Source of the DNA: Xenoacremonium recifei
Taxonomy: Eukaryota > Ascomycota > Sordariomycetes > Hypocreales > Nectriaceae
Direction of reading: 5' to 3'
NCBI GenBank assembly: GCA_012184525.1
Contig: WOFQ01000031.1
Span: forward strand, 62,001 to 126,000
DNA: 64,000 nucleotides
In this document: positions 10,591 through 20,266 of the stretch, piece after piece
Layout: each line of letters begins with the position of its first letter
How positions within the stretch are numbered: position 1 is the first letter of the stretch
Made by a program: the position numbers and the translations under genes
Notes under the pieces: generated by a model
The model's database searches: none
Told to the model about the DNA's origin: nothing
The model's input: the letters and a program-made list of their open reading frames with translations, nothing else

Positions 10591-10680
10591 GATAAGCGCG
10601 AGTCGATGTCTGCTGCGGGTTTAGCCTGTGACGAATAGCTGGCACCAAACTGCGACTCAAATTAGGGCCTGATAAGGGCG
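10591..10680 (+). promoter_or_regulatory. Two GATAAG(C/G)GCG motifs downstream of the aldoxime dehydratase
   Basis: GATAAGCGCG at 10591-10600 and GATAAGGGCG at 10671-10680 repeat the extended GATA word found three times upstream of the aldoxime dehydratase. They sit about 300-390 bp past its stop codon and more than 1.3 kb from the next start, so their target is unclear. Confidence 0.35.
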
Positions 10681-11155
10681 CGGATCAATCAGAGTTTGTG
10701 ATGGTATTCACACTACAGAGTACATCATCATATATGGAGGTTAGCGTCCAAAAAAGCCCCGGGGAAAATTAACGGATCGGGGAAGCTTGAGTGGAGATGC
10801 TTTCCAGTGCATGGGCTCGTATTCAAGGACTCCTACTGGGGCTGCATGGGAAAAGCAGCGCCGGCAAGATAGGGGCTGAAATGACGAGCAAAAACGAGCA
10901 AGAACGGGCAAACGAGGGTCGTGTTTTATGCGGGAGTCTTCAAAGTGCCACGTCCTATCCCGTGTATCATAATGTATAGCTCATTATAGTATATGTGATT
11001 CTATGTATAACAAATGGTCCAGCCTTGCTCCTTGATTATACCCAAAACATCAATCGACGTGCATTCATGTCCTTTGAATTTTAAAGATTTGGTTATTACA
11101 AGACAGAAAGAGGGTGTCTAAGAAAACAACCCCGAAATCATTTCCGTGGCTGATG

Positions 11156-11218
11156 TCATTATTCAGGCCAATAGAATAAAGCATAATGAAGCTTCGAAAT
11201 ACGAAACAATTCAATTTA
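11156..11218. repeat. Repeat segment A, decayed copy
   Basis: The reverse complement of these 63 bases matches 5857-5919 with 10 mismatches. The direction of change, mostly C-to-T and G-to-A in this copy, fits RIP or cytosine deamination. It directly adjoins the amidohydrolase-like relic at 11224-11300. Confidence 0.65.
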
Positions 11219-11223
11219 TAATT

Positions 11224-11300
11224 AATACCTAAACGAGAAACTTGAGTTCTCTATAATCGGGCTTCTATTCGCTGACCCTATAGGGAGCGCTCAGCTTCAC
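11224..11300 (-). pseudogene. Dead fragment of the 18-kb amidohydrolase gene
   Basis: The reverse complement of 11224-11300 aligns without gaps to 18632-18708, inside the amidohydrolase coding exon, with 9 mismatches in 77 bases (88% identity, hand count). All nine are transitions, and seven read C-to-T or G-to-A in this copy. Read in the parental frame it starts VKLSAPYRVSE and then meets a TAG created by a CAG-to-TAG change, so it cannot be functional. It abuts the relic of the aconitase-promoter segment and an AT-rich tract. It is most likely the remnant of an old partial duplication hit by RIP. Confidence 0.75.
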
Positions 11301-11309
11301 TGAGAGGGG

Positions 11310-11420
11310 ATAATATATAAAACAAAAAAAAAATTATTATAAATTATATTATTAATAGTTTTCTAATTGAGATAATGATAAAGTTTCTTCTTGGTAATCT
11401 CTGGCTATCTTTATATATAA
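11310..11420. repeat. AT-rich RIP-like tract
   Basis: The stretch is almost purely A/T with poly-A and repeated TTAT words, continuous with the relics at 11156-11300. It has no coding capacity and no identifiable element. Confidence 0.4.
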
Positions 11421-11990
11421 GAGTCTAGTTATAGTGCTTTTTTGACTTGCTTCCTTTAGAAGAGAAGGAAGGACGTCGAAATTCAAGGTTACAGATCTAC
11501 GGGGAGCTGAGATGTGGATGGCCAAAGCATTTGCCCCCCAACTAAGGCCTAGAATCTTGACCCTGAGATAAGACGCAGACGGCTTCTATTGGCGCATTAC
11601 CCGACGGACCAATGATAACAGGCTTCCCCGCGTCCTCGGAGAGTCGGAAACTCATCAGGGTAGTGCCTCGTCGATGGCGATCACGAAGCTTTGGTAAGAT
11701 GCCTTTTATAAATGTTCCAATTGGCTGATATGTTGTGCCAGGCCCCGTCCTCTCGGAATATCCGTCAAGTGATAAGTTCAAGTGGAAATGCGGTATTAGA
11801 TCTTCAGGCGGACAGAATCGTTACTATTCCCCCACTCCCACCTGTTTCTGAGCCCTGACCCTCCCTCATCAAGTGCCTCGCCCTTCTATTAGCATCTGTT
11901 ACTCGAGTATTCAACGCGGGGGAGCTGCCCACAAGCAGCTTGCATCTAGAGCGTGTTCAAAGGAGGCCAGATCACAACTTCTTCTCCGCA

Positions 11991-13540
11991 ATGATCAATA
12001 CCTTCGCTCTACGTTCACCCAAAATCGGATGCGTGACGTGCAAGTAAGAGTCCAGATCCAAATTGGAGATGGCACACTACCGCTCCATCCCGCCCATAAA
12101 GCCCCATGGAACTGATATCCGTTGTTTTTGCTACACAGAGCTCGCCGAAAGAAGTGCGATCAACGAAAACCGGGCTGCGTCGCATGCGAACGTAACGTTC
12201 TGATTTGCGTTTATCTGGATCCCGCATCTGATTTCGAGCCGAAATTTCAACAAGGAACCCAAGAGAAAACACCTGCCTCTCCGACCAAGTCCCCTGTACA
12301 AGCCCTTCACAGATCGAGTCGTGGGAACGAAGGTCGTCGCAACATCAGTCCCTTGAGTCTTCTCTCTCTCTCTCGGCCGGAATCGAGCTTTCTTCACAGC
12401 CATTTTCTACACTCCACCGCGCACATGCTTTCAGCCATGCCCACGGAGCACAGTCCCTTTGTGAGGATACTATTACCGATTGCAGCGCAATCTGATATGG
12501 TTCTGCAAGCCGTCCTGGCGCTCAGCGGTGTACACTTCCAAGCACAAAGATCGACCAGCGCTGTGGTCGCCACGTATGAGCATTTTGCTCAAGCCCTTCG
12601 TGGCCTGAAATACGGGCTCACCAAGCTCGTCGCAGGCGAGACTGAATTAGCCCTGGAGCTCGCACTCACTACGCTCCTGTTCTGTTTCATCGAGGTATTC
12701 AACTCTTAGATCTAATCACATACCTCACCCCTAACTAAAAATTAGTGTATAAGAGGTGATGTTGATGGGAATGCCTTCCACCACCTGAAAGCGGCCCGTC
12801 AGCTCTTCCGATCCATTGTACACGATACCGCACTTATGAGAGCTGAACCCGAGACCTTCTGTTTCCTGCTAGAGTACTACGTATACGTCCTTAGTCTCTC
12901 ATCCTGGATTCTAGCAGGAAACACTGATTTTGATCTTGCCGAAGATATCCACTCTGTATTCTCGGTCGTGGCAGGTGCTGAACGGCCCATGACTGGTATG
13001 CTCTTGGGCTGCGCAAATGAGTTATTCGCCCTGATCCCGTACGCTGCAGCTGCAGCACTTCACAATGAGCCAGAGGCCCTGCAAAGAAATCAACAATGTG
13101 CTGAAGAGACTTGGGCGAGAGTCGTGTCTTGGAGTCCGCCGCAAGATTGCTCTCGAAATTGGGCCATTGCTGGTAAACTCTATCAGCTGGCGATTCTACT
13201 TTTATTACAACAGCACTGCAGACCAGATGAGACGTGCAGCTTCACCAATGCGGGTGACTTTATTTGCTTACTGGAAAGCCTCGATGTAGGCTCGGAGATC
13301 ACAACCACTCTATGCTGGCCACTTGCAGTCGCTGGTTTTTTCGCATTCGAACCCCAGCATCGGCAGGCAATCGACGAATACTTAACAAGGATGGTAGAAA
13401 AGTATGGTTTTGGAAACTTGATACAATTGAAACAGATGCTACATCAAGTATGGCAGGAGTATCACTGCCTGGAGGTACATCCTGGAAATATTATAGCGAC
13501 TCTGAGACGGAAAGGCCTCATGAGTATCTTGCTCGTATGA
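11991..13540 (+). CDS. Zn2Cys6 transcription factor (fungal_trans_2-like), TF1
   Basis: Three exons (11991-12043, 12139-12694, 12746-13540) give about 467 residues. The binuclear cluster spans intron 1, C-VT-C-KARRKK-C-DQRKPG-C-VA-C-ERNVLI-C, exactly CX2CX6CX6CX2CX6C. Joining exon 2 to exon 3 restores the helical segment LFCFIECIRGDVDGNAFHH. The C-terminal part (from about residue 80) has the alternating helices of the fungal-specific regulator domain seen in ARCA-like proteins. The product is a nuclear DNA-binding protein expected to recognise CGG-based sites. The gene converges on TF2; its stop is only 12 bp before the 81-bp repeat and 80 bp from TF2's stop. Its target genes are unknown. 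Confidence 0.85.
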
Positions 13541-13551
13541 TGAGTGCCACT

Positions 13552-13632
13552 ACCGGACTCCTCCGTAAAGTCGAGGGTGACTGCGGGTCACTCCGCGTCT
13601 AGTCAGGACTCAAGCTGGACTACTCCGGGACG
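13552..13632. repeat. 81-bp GC-rich repeat B, copy 2
   Basis: This copy aligns without gaps to 5927-6007 at about 85% identity. It fills the gap between the convergent TF1 and TF2 genes. Its right end, containing GGACTACTCCG (13617-13627), overlaps the final codons and stop of TF2. Confidence 0.75.
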
Positions 13633-16251
13633 CTATACAAGGAATCGGCTGGTTGATCTTCTGCAATGTTGTGCAGCGGAAAGCTCCAGGTGAAGTCAGC
13701 TCGGTCGAAATCAGCGAAGAAATTCTCGATTTCCGGGAACAGCTGGGTGTCGCCACTAGCATCAAAGGCTGGGTACTGAGAACCTTGCCACGTCTCGTGC
13801 TGGCTCGGCATGTTCAGCGCAGAGGTTTGCGCTCGTTGATACCAGGGGGGCGTTTCTGTCTCAAGGGTGGTTCCCTCAGGGTTCATTATTTGGGTATGAC
13901 TTGACGTCAAGTCATTACCGCTATCGCCAGTGAAAGTCATCACGCTCTGTTGTTGCATGAGACGAGGGTTCTTGGAAGGAGGGCTTTCGGTGTATAGTTT
14001 TCGTATCGTTGAGTCGGCAATTAACCCAAAACTACTTTGGCCCTTCTTGACAGAAGGCCACCATTCCCCGCCCACGGTCAGGAGGTTCGAACACGTTCGC
14101 AGGCTTCTCGATAAATCCGCAGGTATGGCACCTAGACGGACAATCGGACATGTCCAGAACGAATATATCAGAGTTGCGCCAGCAGCAAAGATGTTCTGCA
14201 CGGTGCGCCATCCGTGATGGAGAGCATGGAGATCATGCAGTTTCTGGTACTCGTAGAGAATTGCTGATGCGTTTTCGAAACATGCTTGCAGGGACTCCGC
14301 GGATGGCTGGGGAATGACTTGCGAGGGCTGGCATAACAAGATCATCGTCGAATGATATTTGGCCTTGAGCTTCATTCGCCATATTTGACTCTGCTTATTT
14401 TCATGGTCGTTGGACCCAAAGTCTTCGACCAGCGCCTTCTCCCACCACTTCTCCAGGGAATCGCGAATTCTGATCTGGTCAACCATTGGGTCTTCCGGCT
14501 GAGGGAATAACGAAGAGGCGCCAGGAAGATGGTAGAAATGCAGTTTGATGTCTGAGATAATCCTGTCCAGCTCAAACTGGAAGAGAGCGTATCGTGCGAC
14601 TGCAACGGAGAAGGAAGACGGCATCGATCCATCGATGTAGCCAGCCTCGGGGGGCTGCGGCTCAGGCATCTTGATGTCAAAGGTCTCATCCCGGAAGCCT
14701 AGGGGCCGTCCTTGTATGGAAGATACCGATCTTGGATCATTAGCAATATTAACCTTCGTGGTAACAAATGCTTACCTATCCAGCGAATAGATCGTGTAGA
14801 AGATGAACCGTCTGATCTGCTGATGGGGCGCATCTTGAGGGTGAGCTAGGGGTTCCTCTCTGTGAATCCCCAACTCGACGCAATGAGCCAGACATATATG
14901 TATCAGCGTCCATATATTAACGTCAGCAGGAGTCAACATATTCTGGGCCACGAGGCAGACAAGGCCTTGAATTGACGCGAGTGAAATTTGGGAGAAAGCG
15001 TCGTTCGAGAAGTGTGTTGCCGCGCGATAAAACCTTTCCGGAGGGTATTCATAGACCCGGGTCCTGATCTTGACTATGGCCGCGATGTTGAACACCATGA
15101 ACAGGATAAAGGAAATATTTGGCAGAGTGACATGTTCTTTTGAGGCTTCGTGCGGCGACAGCAGACGGCCGTTCCAGCGGAATGCTGGTCCTTGGGAAGG
15201 CCAGCCTCCTAGAAAAGAATCCGCCTCGGTCACATTTGCAACACAGTAATAAAGCGTATTGAGAGCACTTATGAGAGATGATGGCTCCAATACCGGATAT
15301 TCAGGATGGATCCAGCGGATGTAGGTATGGACCAGGACCAAAGCATCGTCCTTTCTTGGGAGCTCCTATGGCAAAGTCAAAAATAAGGTTGCATCGTTGG
15401 AATTGACAATTACGTACCTTTTGAAGAAACCTATACATCGCTAGATAGTGTTGTTGAGGCGAGCTTTCACCAAGCCTGTCATCAAGCCATTCAGAAGTGA
15501 CAGCGTGGGAAGCCTCATTCTCAGCGAAGGAACTAGAAGCTGGTGTCGAAGGGGAGGCCCCAATGAGATTTGTGAACAGGAGCCCTGAACTTGAGCCCAG
15601 GTAATGTCTCTGCGAAGAATCGGAATTGAGAGACAGCATACCCAAGTTCATCGCAACCGAATGAGCTCGTTCAGGGAGCGTGTCGTCACTGTCCATTGAA
15701 GAAGGTCCATCATGAGGTCGTTTCAAGGATGCTCGAGGAGTTAACCCCGAAGGTCTCAATGGAGAGAGTTGTAGTGATGGCTCTGGAGTTTCCTCCAAAG
15801 GGCCCATAATATCGTTATTGTCTCTTTGTCGCTCCCTCTCCCCCGAAGCCGCATCAACAGATTCTGGGAGAGGGTCGACCTGAGGCCCGGCAGTCAGGTC
15901 AACGTCAGGCAACCGGGTTTTGATGATGTCTTCGAGCCATTGAATCCGAGCACGAGCAGCCCCGGCAAAGCTGGAATGGGAAATTCAGTTGAGCTCGTAG
16001 CAATGACGAAATAGACACAGCTTACTTTCTGGGTACCAGTAATCCGGAGTTTTGGTTGTCTACGTCTAGACAGACCTCGCCGACTTTGGCACAGTTGGTG
16101 CACGCTGGGACTTGGCCATCGCACTGAGATCTTGTTAGACAGGCAGCTCTTCCAGATCCACGGGAGACTAGGCACAGACCTTGATACGCCTTGCTCGACA
16201 CCGGCGACAGGCCAAGCGGACCTTTTTGGGCGGATTGATCCGTGTGGCCAT
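13620..16251 (-). CDS. Zn2Cys6 transcription factor with fungal_trans domain, TF2
   Basis: Five exons (16251-16180, 16123-16026, 15970-15418, 15365-14776, 14730-13620) give about 807 residues. The start MATRINPPKKVRLAC leads into C-RR-C-RARRIK-C-DGQVPA-C-TN-C-AKVGEV-C, split by intron 1. Exon 3 begins with ARARIQWLEDIIKTRL, a linker plus short coiled coil used for dimerisation. The middle domain holds ALVLVHTYIRWIHPEYPVL and, across intron 4, YSLDR/SVSSIQGRPLGF, the signature of the fungal-specific transcription factor domain. This is a likely pathway regulator of the surrounding block. The last four residues and the stop codon lie inside repeat B, so the C-terminus may have been trimmed or extended by that repeat. 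Confidence 0.88.
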
Positions 16252-16524
16252 GATTGCTGGATGATCTACTGTGAAGATGGTCGCTGTGAGGTGGAAATTC
16301 GGGATGGTTGGTTGCAATAGCGGCCGCCAAAGGAAAACCCCAGCCGCTGAATTATGTCCACTAGCCCATCAACATGCACTAATCGAATTCCTTCTTCAAA
16401 AGGTTACAGGGCTTCATTTGTCATAGTTAGGCGTGACTTGATTTTAACGGAATTACTCCGTAAATACAACCACCATCTTCTATTTTACAACAATAGGTTC
16501 GCCAACCCATGCACTATGCCCGTA

Positions 16525-17537
16525 TCATACTGCTCTTTCCAAAGTTTCTAGCCTGGTCTTAGGTTGTCGCGTCAGATTCAGTACTTTTTCGTATATCGAA
16601 AAACTGAGGGCTCCAGAGACCTGTCCCTGTAAGCAGACTTACTCTTCCAAAATTTTTTGTGGTCTCACTTACAGTCAATCGTGCCAGCCGCGGAGTTGTT
16701 CCTCTCCATAGTCCGGTAATTCCAGCCTCACTCACCGTCGCAGTGAGACATTGCCAAGTTCCTCCGTGTGCTGATGACGCTTGCAGTCGCTGCATCTTTG
16801 TCTTGATGACATCGAATGGCATTGTTACATAGACAGTAATGATTCCTGCCGAGGCACCTGCAAGTACGGGCGCTAGGCCGCGTCGTTTCTTCTGATCCAA
16901 AGCCGGCTGGATCGCGGCGAGAATTGCATTATAGCTTGTGAACCTCACAAGTGCGTTGGAGCCTTGCTTCATTGTCACAGGAAGTACCCCACGGTATAAG
17001 CCTATGAAGCCGCCCTTGTGAATGATCGTCCGCACCGCGTGAGCAGTCGACTTGAACTGACGAGGGCCTGCCCTGTCTTCCACCATCTTAGTCTTAATAT
17101 TCTCCCCGGGCGTTACCACAGTCACGCTCTCAGCGATGCCGGCTGCGACTCCGGCTACCATATTTGAAACACTTGTTGGCTTGCCAGTCTTTGGATCTTT
17201 TGGTAGCTTGTCTCTCACCGTATCAAATACCAGAAATCTGACACCAGATTTAGAAGCATTTGACAGACAAAAGGCTCCCGCGCCGGTATATAGGATACCA
17301 GGGCCTCCTTCTCTTACGACCTCAACCAAGACCCGTAGAGGCGATACTGGATCGAGAAGAAGTTGCTTCCGAGTCTTCACATATTCTGTCGGGTACTCAC
17401 ATGTTGTTAACTTAGAAACTGGAATATAGGCACCATCGACAGTAGGCACTTACAGTCACTAAAGATTCTAAGCCGCCAGCGACTGCACCGGCCAAGAGAG
17501 ATTTTAAAGGCGGAGGGTTGGGTTCTTTCGTTCCCAT
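16525..17537 (-). CDS. Mitochondrial tricarboxylate (citrate) carrier
   Basis: Three exons (17537-17454, 17395-16673, 16626-16525) give 302 residues, the normal length for Ctp1-type carriers. The first exon encodes MGTKEPNPPPLKSLLAGAVA. Intron 1 is removed so that LESLVT joins YPTEYVKTRKQ, the first carrier signature. The other two repeats show TPGENIKTKMV and MPFDVIKTKMQ. Removing intron 2 restores the last helix (LTGQVSGALSFSIYEKVL); without this splice the frame runs on and gives a wrong C-terminus. The family exchanges citrate or isocitrate for malate or another tricarboxylate across the inner mitochondrial membrane. It is divergent from the amidohydrolase gene, sharing a 378-bp promoter. 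Paralogues are known in itaconate-type clusters, but no aconitate decarboxylase is visible here. Confidence 0.9.
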
Positions 17538-17915
17538 CTCGGCCAATGCTTGTTCCTTGATCAAAAACTCGCTGTCGGGATAGGCATCTTGTTTAAGAAA
17601 CCAATGCCATTTCTCGCAGGGCCTTGGGAGTTCACAACAAACATCACAGTAGAGTTCATAAGACGGAGACTTCCGGAAACTGGGCCGCTCCTGTGATTGT
17701 CATTTCCATAACAAGCGCCTAGTATCACGGAGTAGCCCTGATATGTACATACGTAAGTCAAGTTCGCCCTGCCTCCGGGCTACTCCGCGCCCCGCACCTT
17801 GGAATCGGAGACACTCGACCGGGACTTAACGAGTCCAGAGTACCGAATTAATGAATAGCATCTACCGAAATAAAGTGGTTATTCAGATTGAATCGATAAA
17901 CAGCGTTCTACAGAG
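17538..17915. other. Shared promoter between citrate carrier and amidohydrolase
   Basis: This 378-bp gap separates two divergently transcribed genes and encodes nothing recognisable. It contains the inverted CGGAGTAGCCC pair (17728-17787), placed roughly midway so that it could control both genes. Confidence 0.65.
17728..17787. promoter_or_regulatory. Inverted pair of an 11-bp CGGAGTAGCCC element
   Basis: CGGAGTAGCCC at 17728-17738 is repeated in perfect inverted orientation as GGGCTACTCCG at 17777-17787, with a 38-bp spacer. The MFS promoter at 2895-2958 has the same arrangement with CGGAGTAGTCC and a 42-bp spacer. The right arm extends into CTACTCCGCGCCCC (17780-17793), shared with 2951-2964. 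A common Zn2Cys6 regulator for the citrate carrier, amidohydrolase and MFS genes is a reasonable inference. Confidence 0.6.
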
Positions 17916-18919
17916 ATGGCACCAGCTGCGACAGCTAACGAATTTCCCGTTCGAAAATTGTTTCCGCATGGTGGTTGGGACACGCATCACCACATCTTTG
18001 AACGTAAGTCTGACGGCTCACGTGTAAAGCAAACAAAAATGACAATGTTGTAGCGGAGACGTTTCCCTACAGCGAGAACCGGCACCTCACGCCAACGCCC
18101 GCTACGGTCGAAGAATTCGAGTCTTTTAAACAGAGGCTAGGCGTCACTCGTTCAGTATTAGCCCACGGCCTATCGTACGGAGATAATTGTACTTCACTTG
18201 AAGCTTTCATCTCTCATCTTGGACGCAAGGTCACTAGAGGAATTGGGGTCATCGAGCCTGAATCGGTCTCGGACGACACAATACTACGTATGCACGATGC
18301 GGGAATCCGCGGTATCAGAATAAACCTCTACCGCTACAAAGCGATGGAAGATGTCGAGGCCCAGAAACAAGTCCTTGCCGCTCACTTGCAAAGAATCACA
18401 CGCCTCTCCCTTCCTTGGAGTATAACAATGACAACAATCCGGACAGAATTCTGGCACCAGTTGGAATCCTTCGTGGAAGAAACTGTTGTTAAGGCCGGTG
18501 TCCCCTTGATCACAGATCATTTTGCCCTTCTCAAAGCGCCAAGTATGCTTCCACCCGAATACGAAAAGGATCCAAGCAAACAACCGGGTTTTGAGCCTAT
18601 AATGAGGCTGGTCAAGAAAGGTCACCTCTGGGTGAAGCTGAGCGCTCCCTATAGGGTCAGTGAACAGAAGCCTGACTATAGAGAACTCGAGTTTCTCGTC
18701 CGGGCATTCGTCAATGCTAACAAGCATCGCGTACTATGGGGTAGCGATTGGCCCCATACACCGAAGATGAGGGTGAGAAGCTACGAAGAGGCAATGAAGG
18801 TGACACCGAACATGGAAGTTGACGATGAAGCTTGGTTACGAAGCCTGAGAGAATGGCTCTCAGATGAGGAATGGAATTTGATGATGGTTGAAAACCCGAC
18901 TCAGCTCTTTGGTAAATAG
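17916..18919 (+). CDS. TIM-barrel amidohydrolase, 2-pyrone-4,6-dicarboxylate hydrolase-like (amidohydrolase_2)
   Basis: Two exons (17916-18003 and 18054-18919) give 317 residues. The splice joins GWDTHHHIFE to PETFPYSENRHLTP. The HxH motif and the following FPY..NRHLTP segment match the start of LigI-type PDC hydrolases and related lactonases (COG3618). Further hallmarks are AHGLSYGDNCTS, AGIRGIRINLYR, PLITDHFA and the C-terminal GSDWPH metal or substrate motif. The family hydrolyses lactone rings such as PDC, fuconolactone or sulfomuconolactone in the cytosol. PDC hydrolysis yields 4-oxalomesaconate, a tricarboxylic acid, and the divergent neighbour is a tricarboxylate carrier. A dead fragment of the same coding sequence lies at 11224-11300. 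The exact substrate is not proven. Confidence 0.85.
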
Positions 18920-19044
18920 AAGATCGCCCGCGTTGGTAACCAACAGGCCTATGTGATGATCGTATCAAACCGGGACGTCGTGACACGCTGTATTTTAGAC
19001 TCGTTGTATTGGGATAGCTACTTGAACTACTCTTTTGGATCCGT

Positions 19045-19821
19045 TCACTTATTTTTGCGCAAGTCCCTTATAAGAGGTCCCATCTCAGCACCTTTGCGGA
19101 GCTCAACAAACATCTTCTCGTCTATTTCTGCCCGTTCCTGACAAAGTGCTACGACCTGTTCGATCAAAGACGGAGGGGTGACTACAACCCCATCGGCATC
19201 ACCAATCAGGATATCACCTGCGTTGATCCACAAGTCTCCCTTGAATTGCAGAGGAATGTTGACCTCGGAGGCTCTGGTAAACGAATTCGACCCTAGAATT
19301 GAGGTTCCTTTGGCAAACATCTTTGGCTGTTAGCATGCGGCGATTCTTGAACGCTTGATTCCACAAGTAGTTAAATTGACCTACAGGATAGCCCATCTCG
19401 TTGTGTTCACCCACATCCCGGATGCGACCGTCAACAATTGTCCCTTCAGCTCCGAGATACTTTGCACGGGTAGACATCAAGCCTCCCCAGCAAGCAGACG
19501 GAAGACCTTTGGGTTGCTGAATGTACATGATGCTGCCAGCTTGGTTATGGTCTGCAAAGTGCTTTTCAAGCTTCGGGGCTGATTTGTCGCTCATTTCCAC
19601 CATCTTTATGGTGACTGCAGGCCCAAAGACCCGGCCTTTCGCTCCAGGAGAGAACATGCGGATCGCATCAAGAAACCCACCATAAGGGTACTTTAGCTTC
19701 ACGAGAGCATCTCCAATCTGAATGACAAATCTTAGTAGGCATTTAGAAGATTTATCGACAATGAACCCACATCGCACGAAGTGAACCGGCGCAGGCTCTC
19801 CAGAGCTCGAGTCGACGCCAT
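19045..19821 (-). CDS. RraA-fold protein, HMG/CHA aldolase-like
   Basis: Three exons (19821-19771, 19717-19385, 19326-19045) give about 221 residues. The protein starts MASTRALESLRRFTSCD and the first splice restores CDIGDALVKLKYPYGGF, typical of fungal RraA-like proteins. The motif AKYLGAEGTIVDGRIRD carries the Arg-Asp pair that binds metal and pyruvate in 4-hydroxy-4-methyl-2-oxoglutarate / 4-carboxy-4-hydroxy-2-oxoadipate aldolases. GDILIGDADGVVVTP near the C-terminus is also conserved. In bacteria the CHA aldolase follows PDC hydrolase and splits a tricarboxylic acid into pyruvate and oxaloacetate, so its position beside the PDC-hydrolase-like gene is suggestive. It is convergent with that gene (125 bp apart). 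RNase E regulation is not expected in a fungus; oxaloacetate decarboxylase activity is an alternative. Confidence 0.85.
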
Positions 19822-20266
19822 GATTGATTGCTGTAGTTGAGTAGGATACGGAGCGATGATCATAAACTCCCACCTATATCAAGGGCGGAGATTTTCCGGT
19901 TGACTGGTTGACAGGTACCTCAACGGACTGATCCGCTAGCATGCTAACGGACCATTCCGTTGCATTTAAATACACACGAAGCGTAACAAATTTATGCAGG
20001 GTAGGAGATCTTTCGACTTATCAATTTGGTCAACAAAATTGTCTTTCTAGATGTCTTCGATTGTATTTTCCTTGACCTGAAAAAGGTATGGTGGACCATG
20101 ATCTCCCTCTCGATTCACCTGCCTATCCAGTATGTCCATAAAGTCCCGTGACCGGCTCCAGAATAAAGCTTCTATACCGTGATATCTGGCGGGGATCCGT
20201 CTGACATGCATACATCAAGTTTGCCATCTCTAACTCTCCCAAAGCAGGACAAGACGACAGGCCAAA
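19822..20266. other. Divergent promoter: RraA-like / S9 peptidase
   Basis: No gene is seen. The region holds two CGG-N6-CCG sites (19924-19959) about 105-140 bp upstream of the RraA-like start codon. The rest is AT-moderate leader sequence for the S9 peptidase gene. Confidence 0.55.
19924..19959. promoter_or_regulatory. Tandem CGG-N6-CCG sites
   Basis: CGGACTGATCCG (19924-19935) and CGGACCATTCCG (19948-19959) are both CGG-N6-CCG, the spacing bound by Ppr1/UaY-type Zn2Cys6 dimers, set 24 bp apart. They lie between two divergent genes of the block. A third such site is at 25745-25756. The regulator is unidentified; the binding class is from established knowledge of that family. Confidence 0.5.

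Larger units (their letters stand above)
10291..11990. other. 1.7-kb intergenic region with GATA motifs and RIP-decayed relics
   Basis: Short open frames here show no recognisable protein features. Two further GATAAGSGCG motifs lie at 10591-10600 and 10671-10680. From about 11150 the region contains relics related to the aconitase promoter (11156-11218) and to the amidohydrolase gene (11224-11300), followed by an AT-rich tract (about 11310-11420). The last 300 bases before 11991 are the promoter of the Zn2Cys6 gene. Confidence 0.6.

Noticed and set aside
10791..10979. Small ORF in the 10.3-12 kb gap
   Set aside because: 62 codons, no domain, no splice partners, lies in a repeat-bearing region.
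16559..17449. Uninterrupted reading of the citrate carrier as one exon
   Set aside because: The N-terminus lacks the first carrier motif and the C-terminus loses the last helix; splicing two introns restores both.
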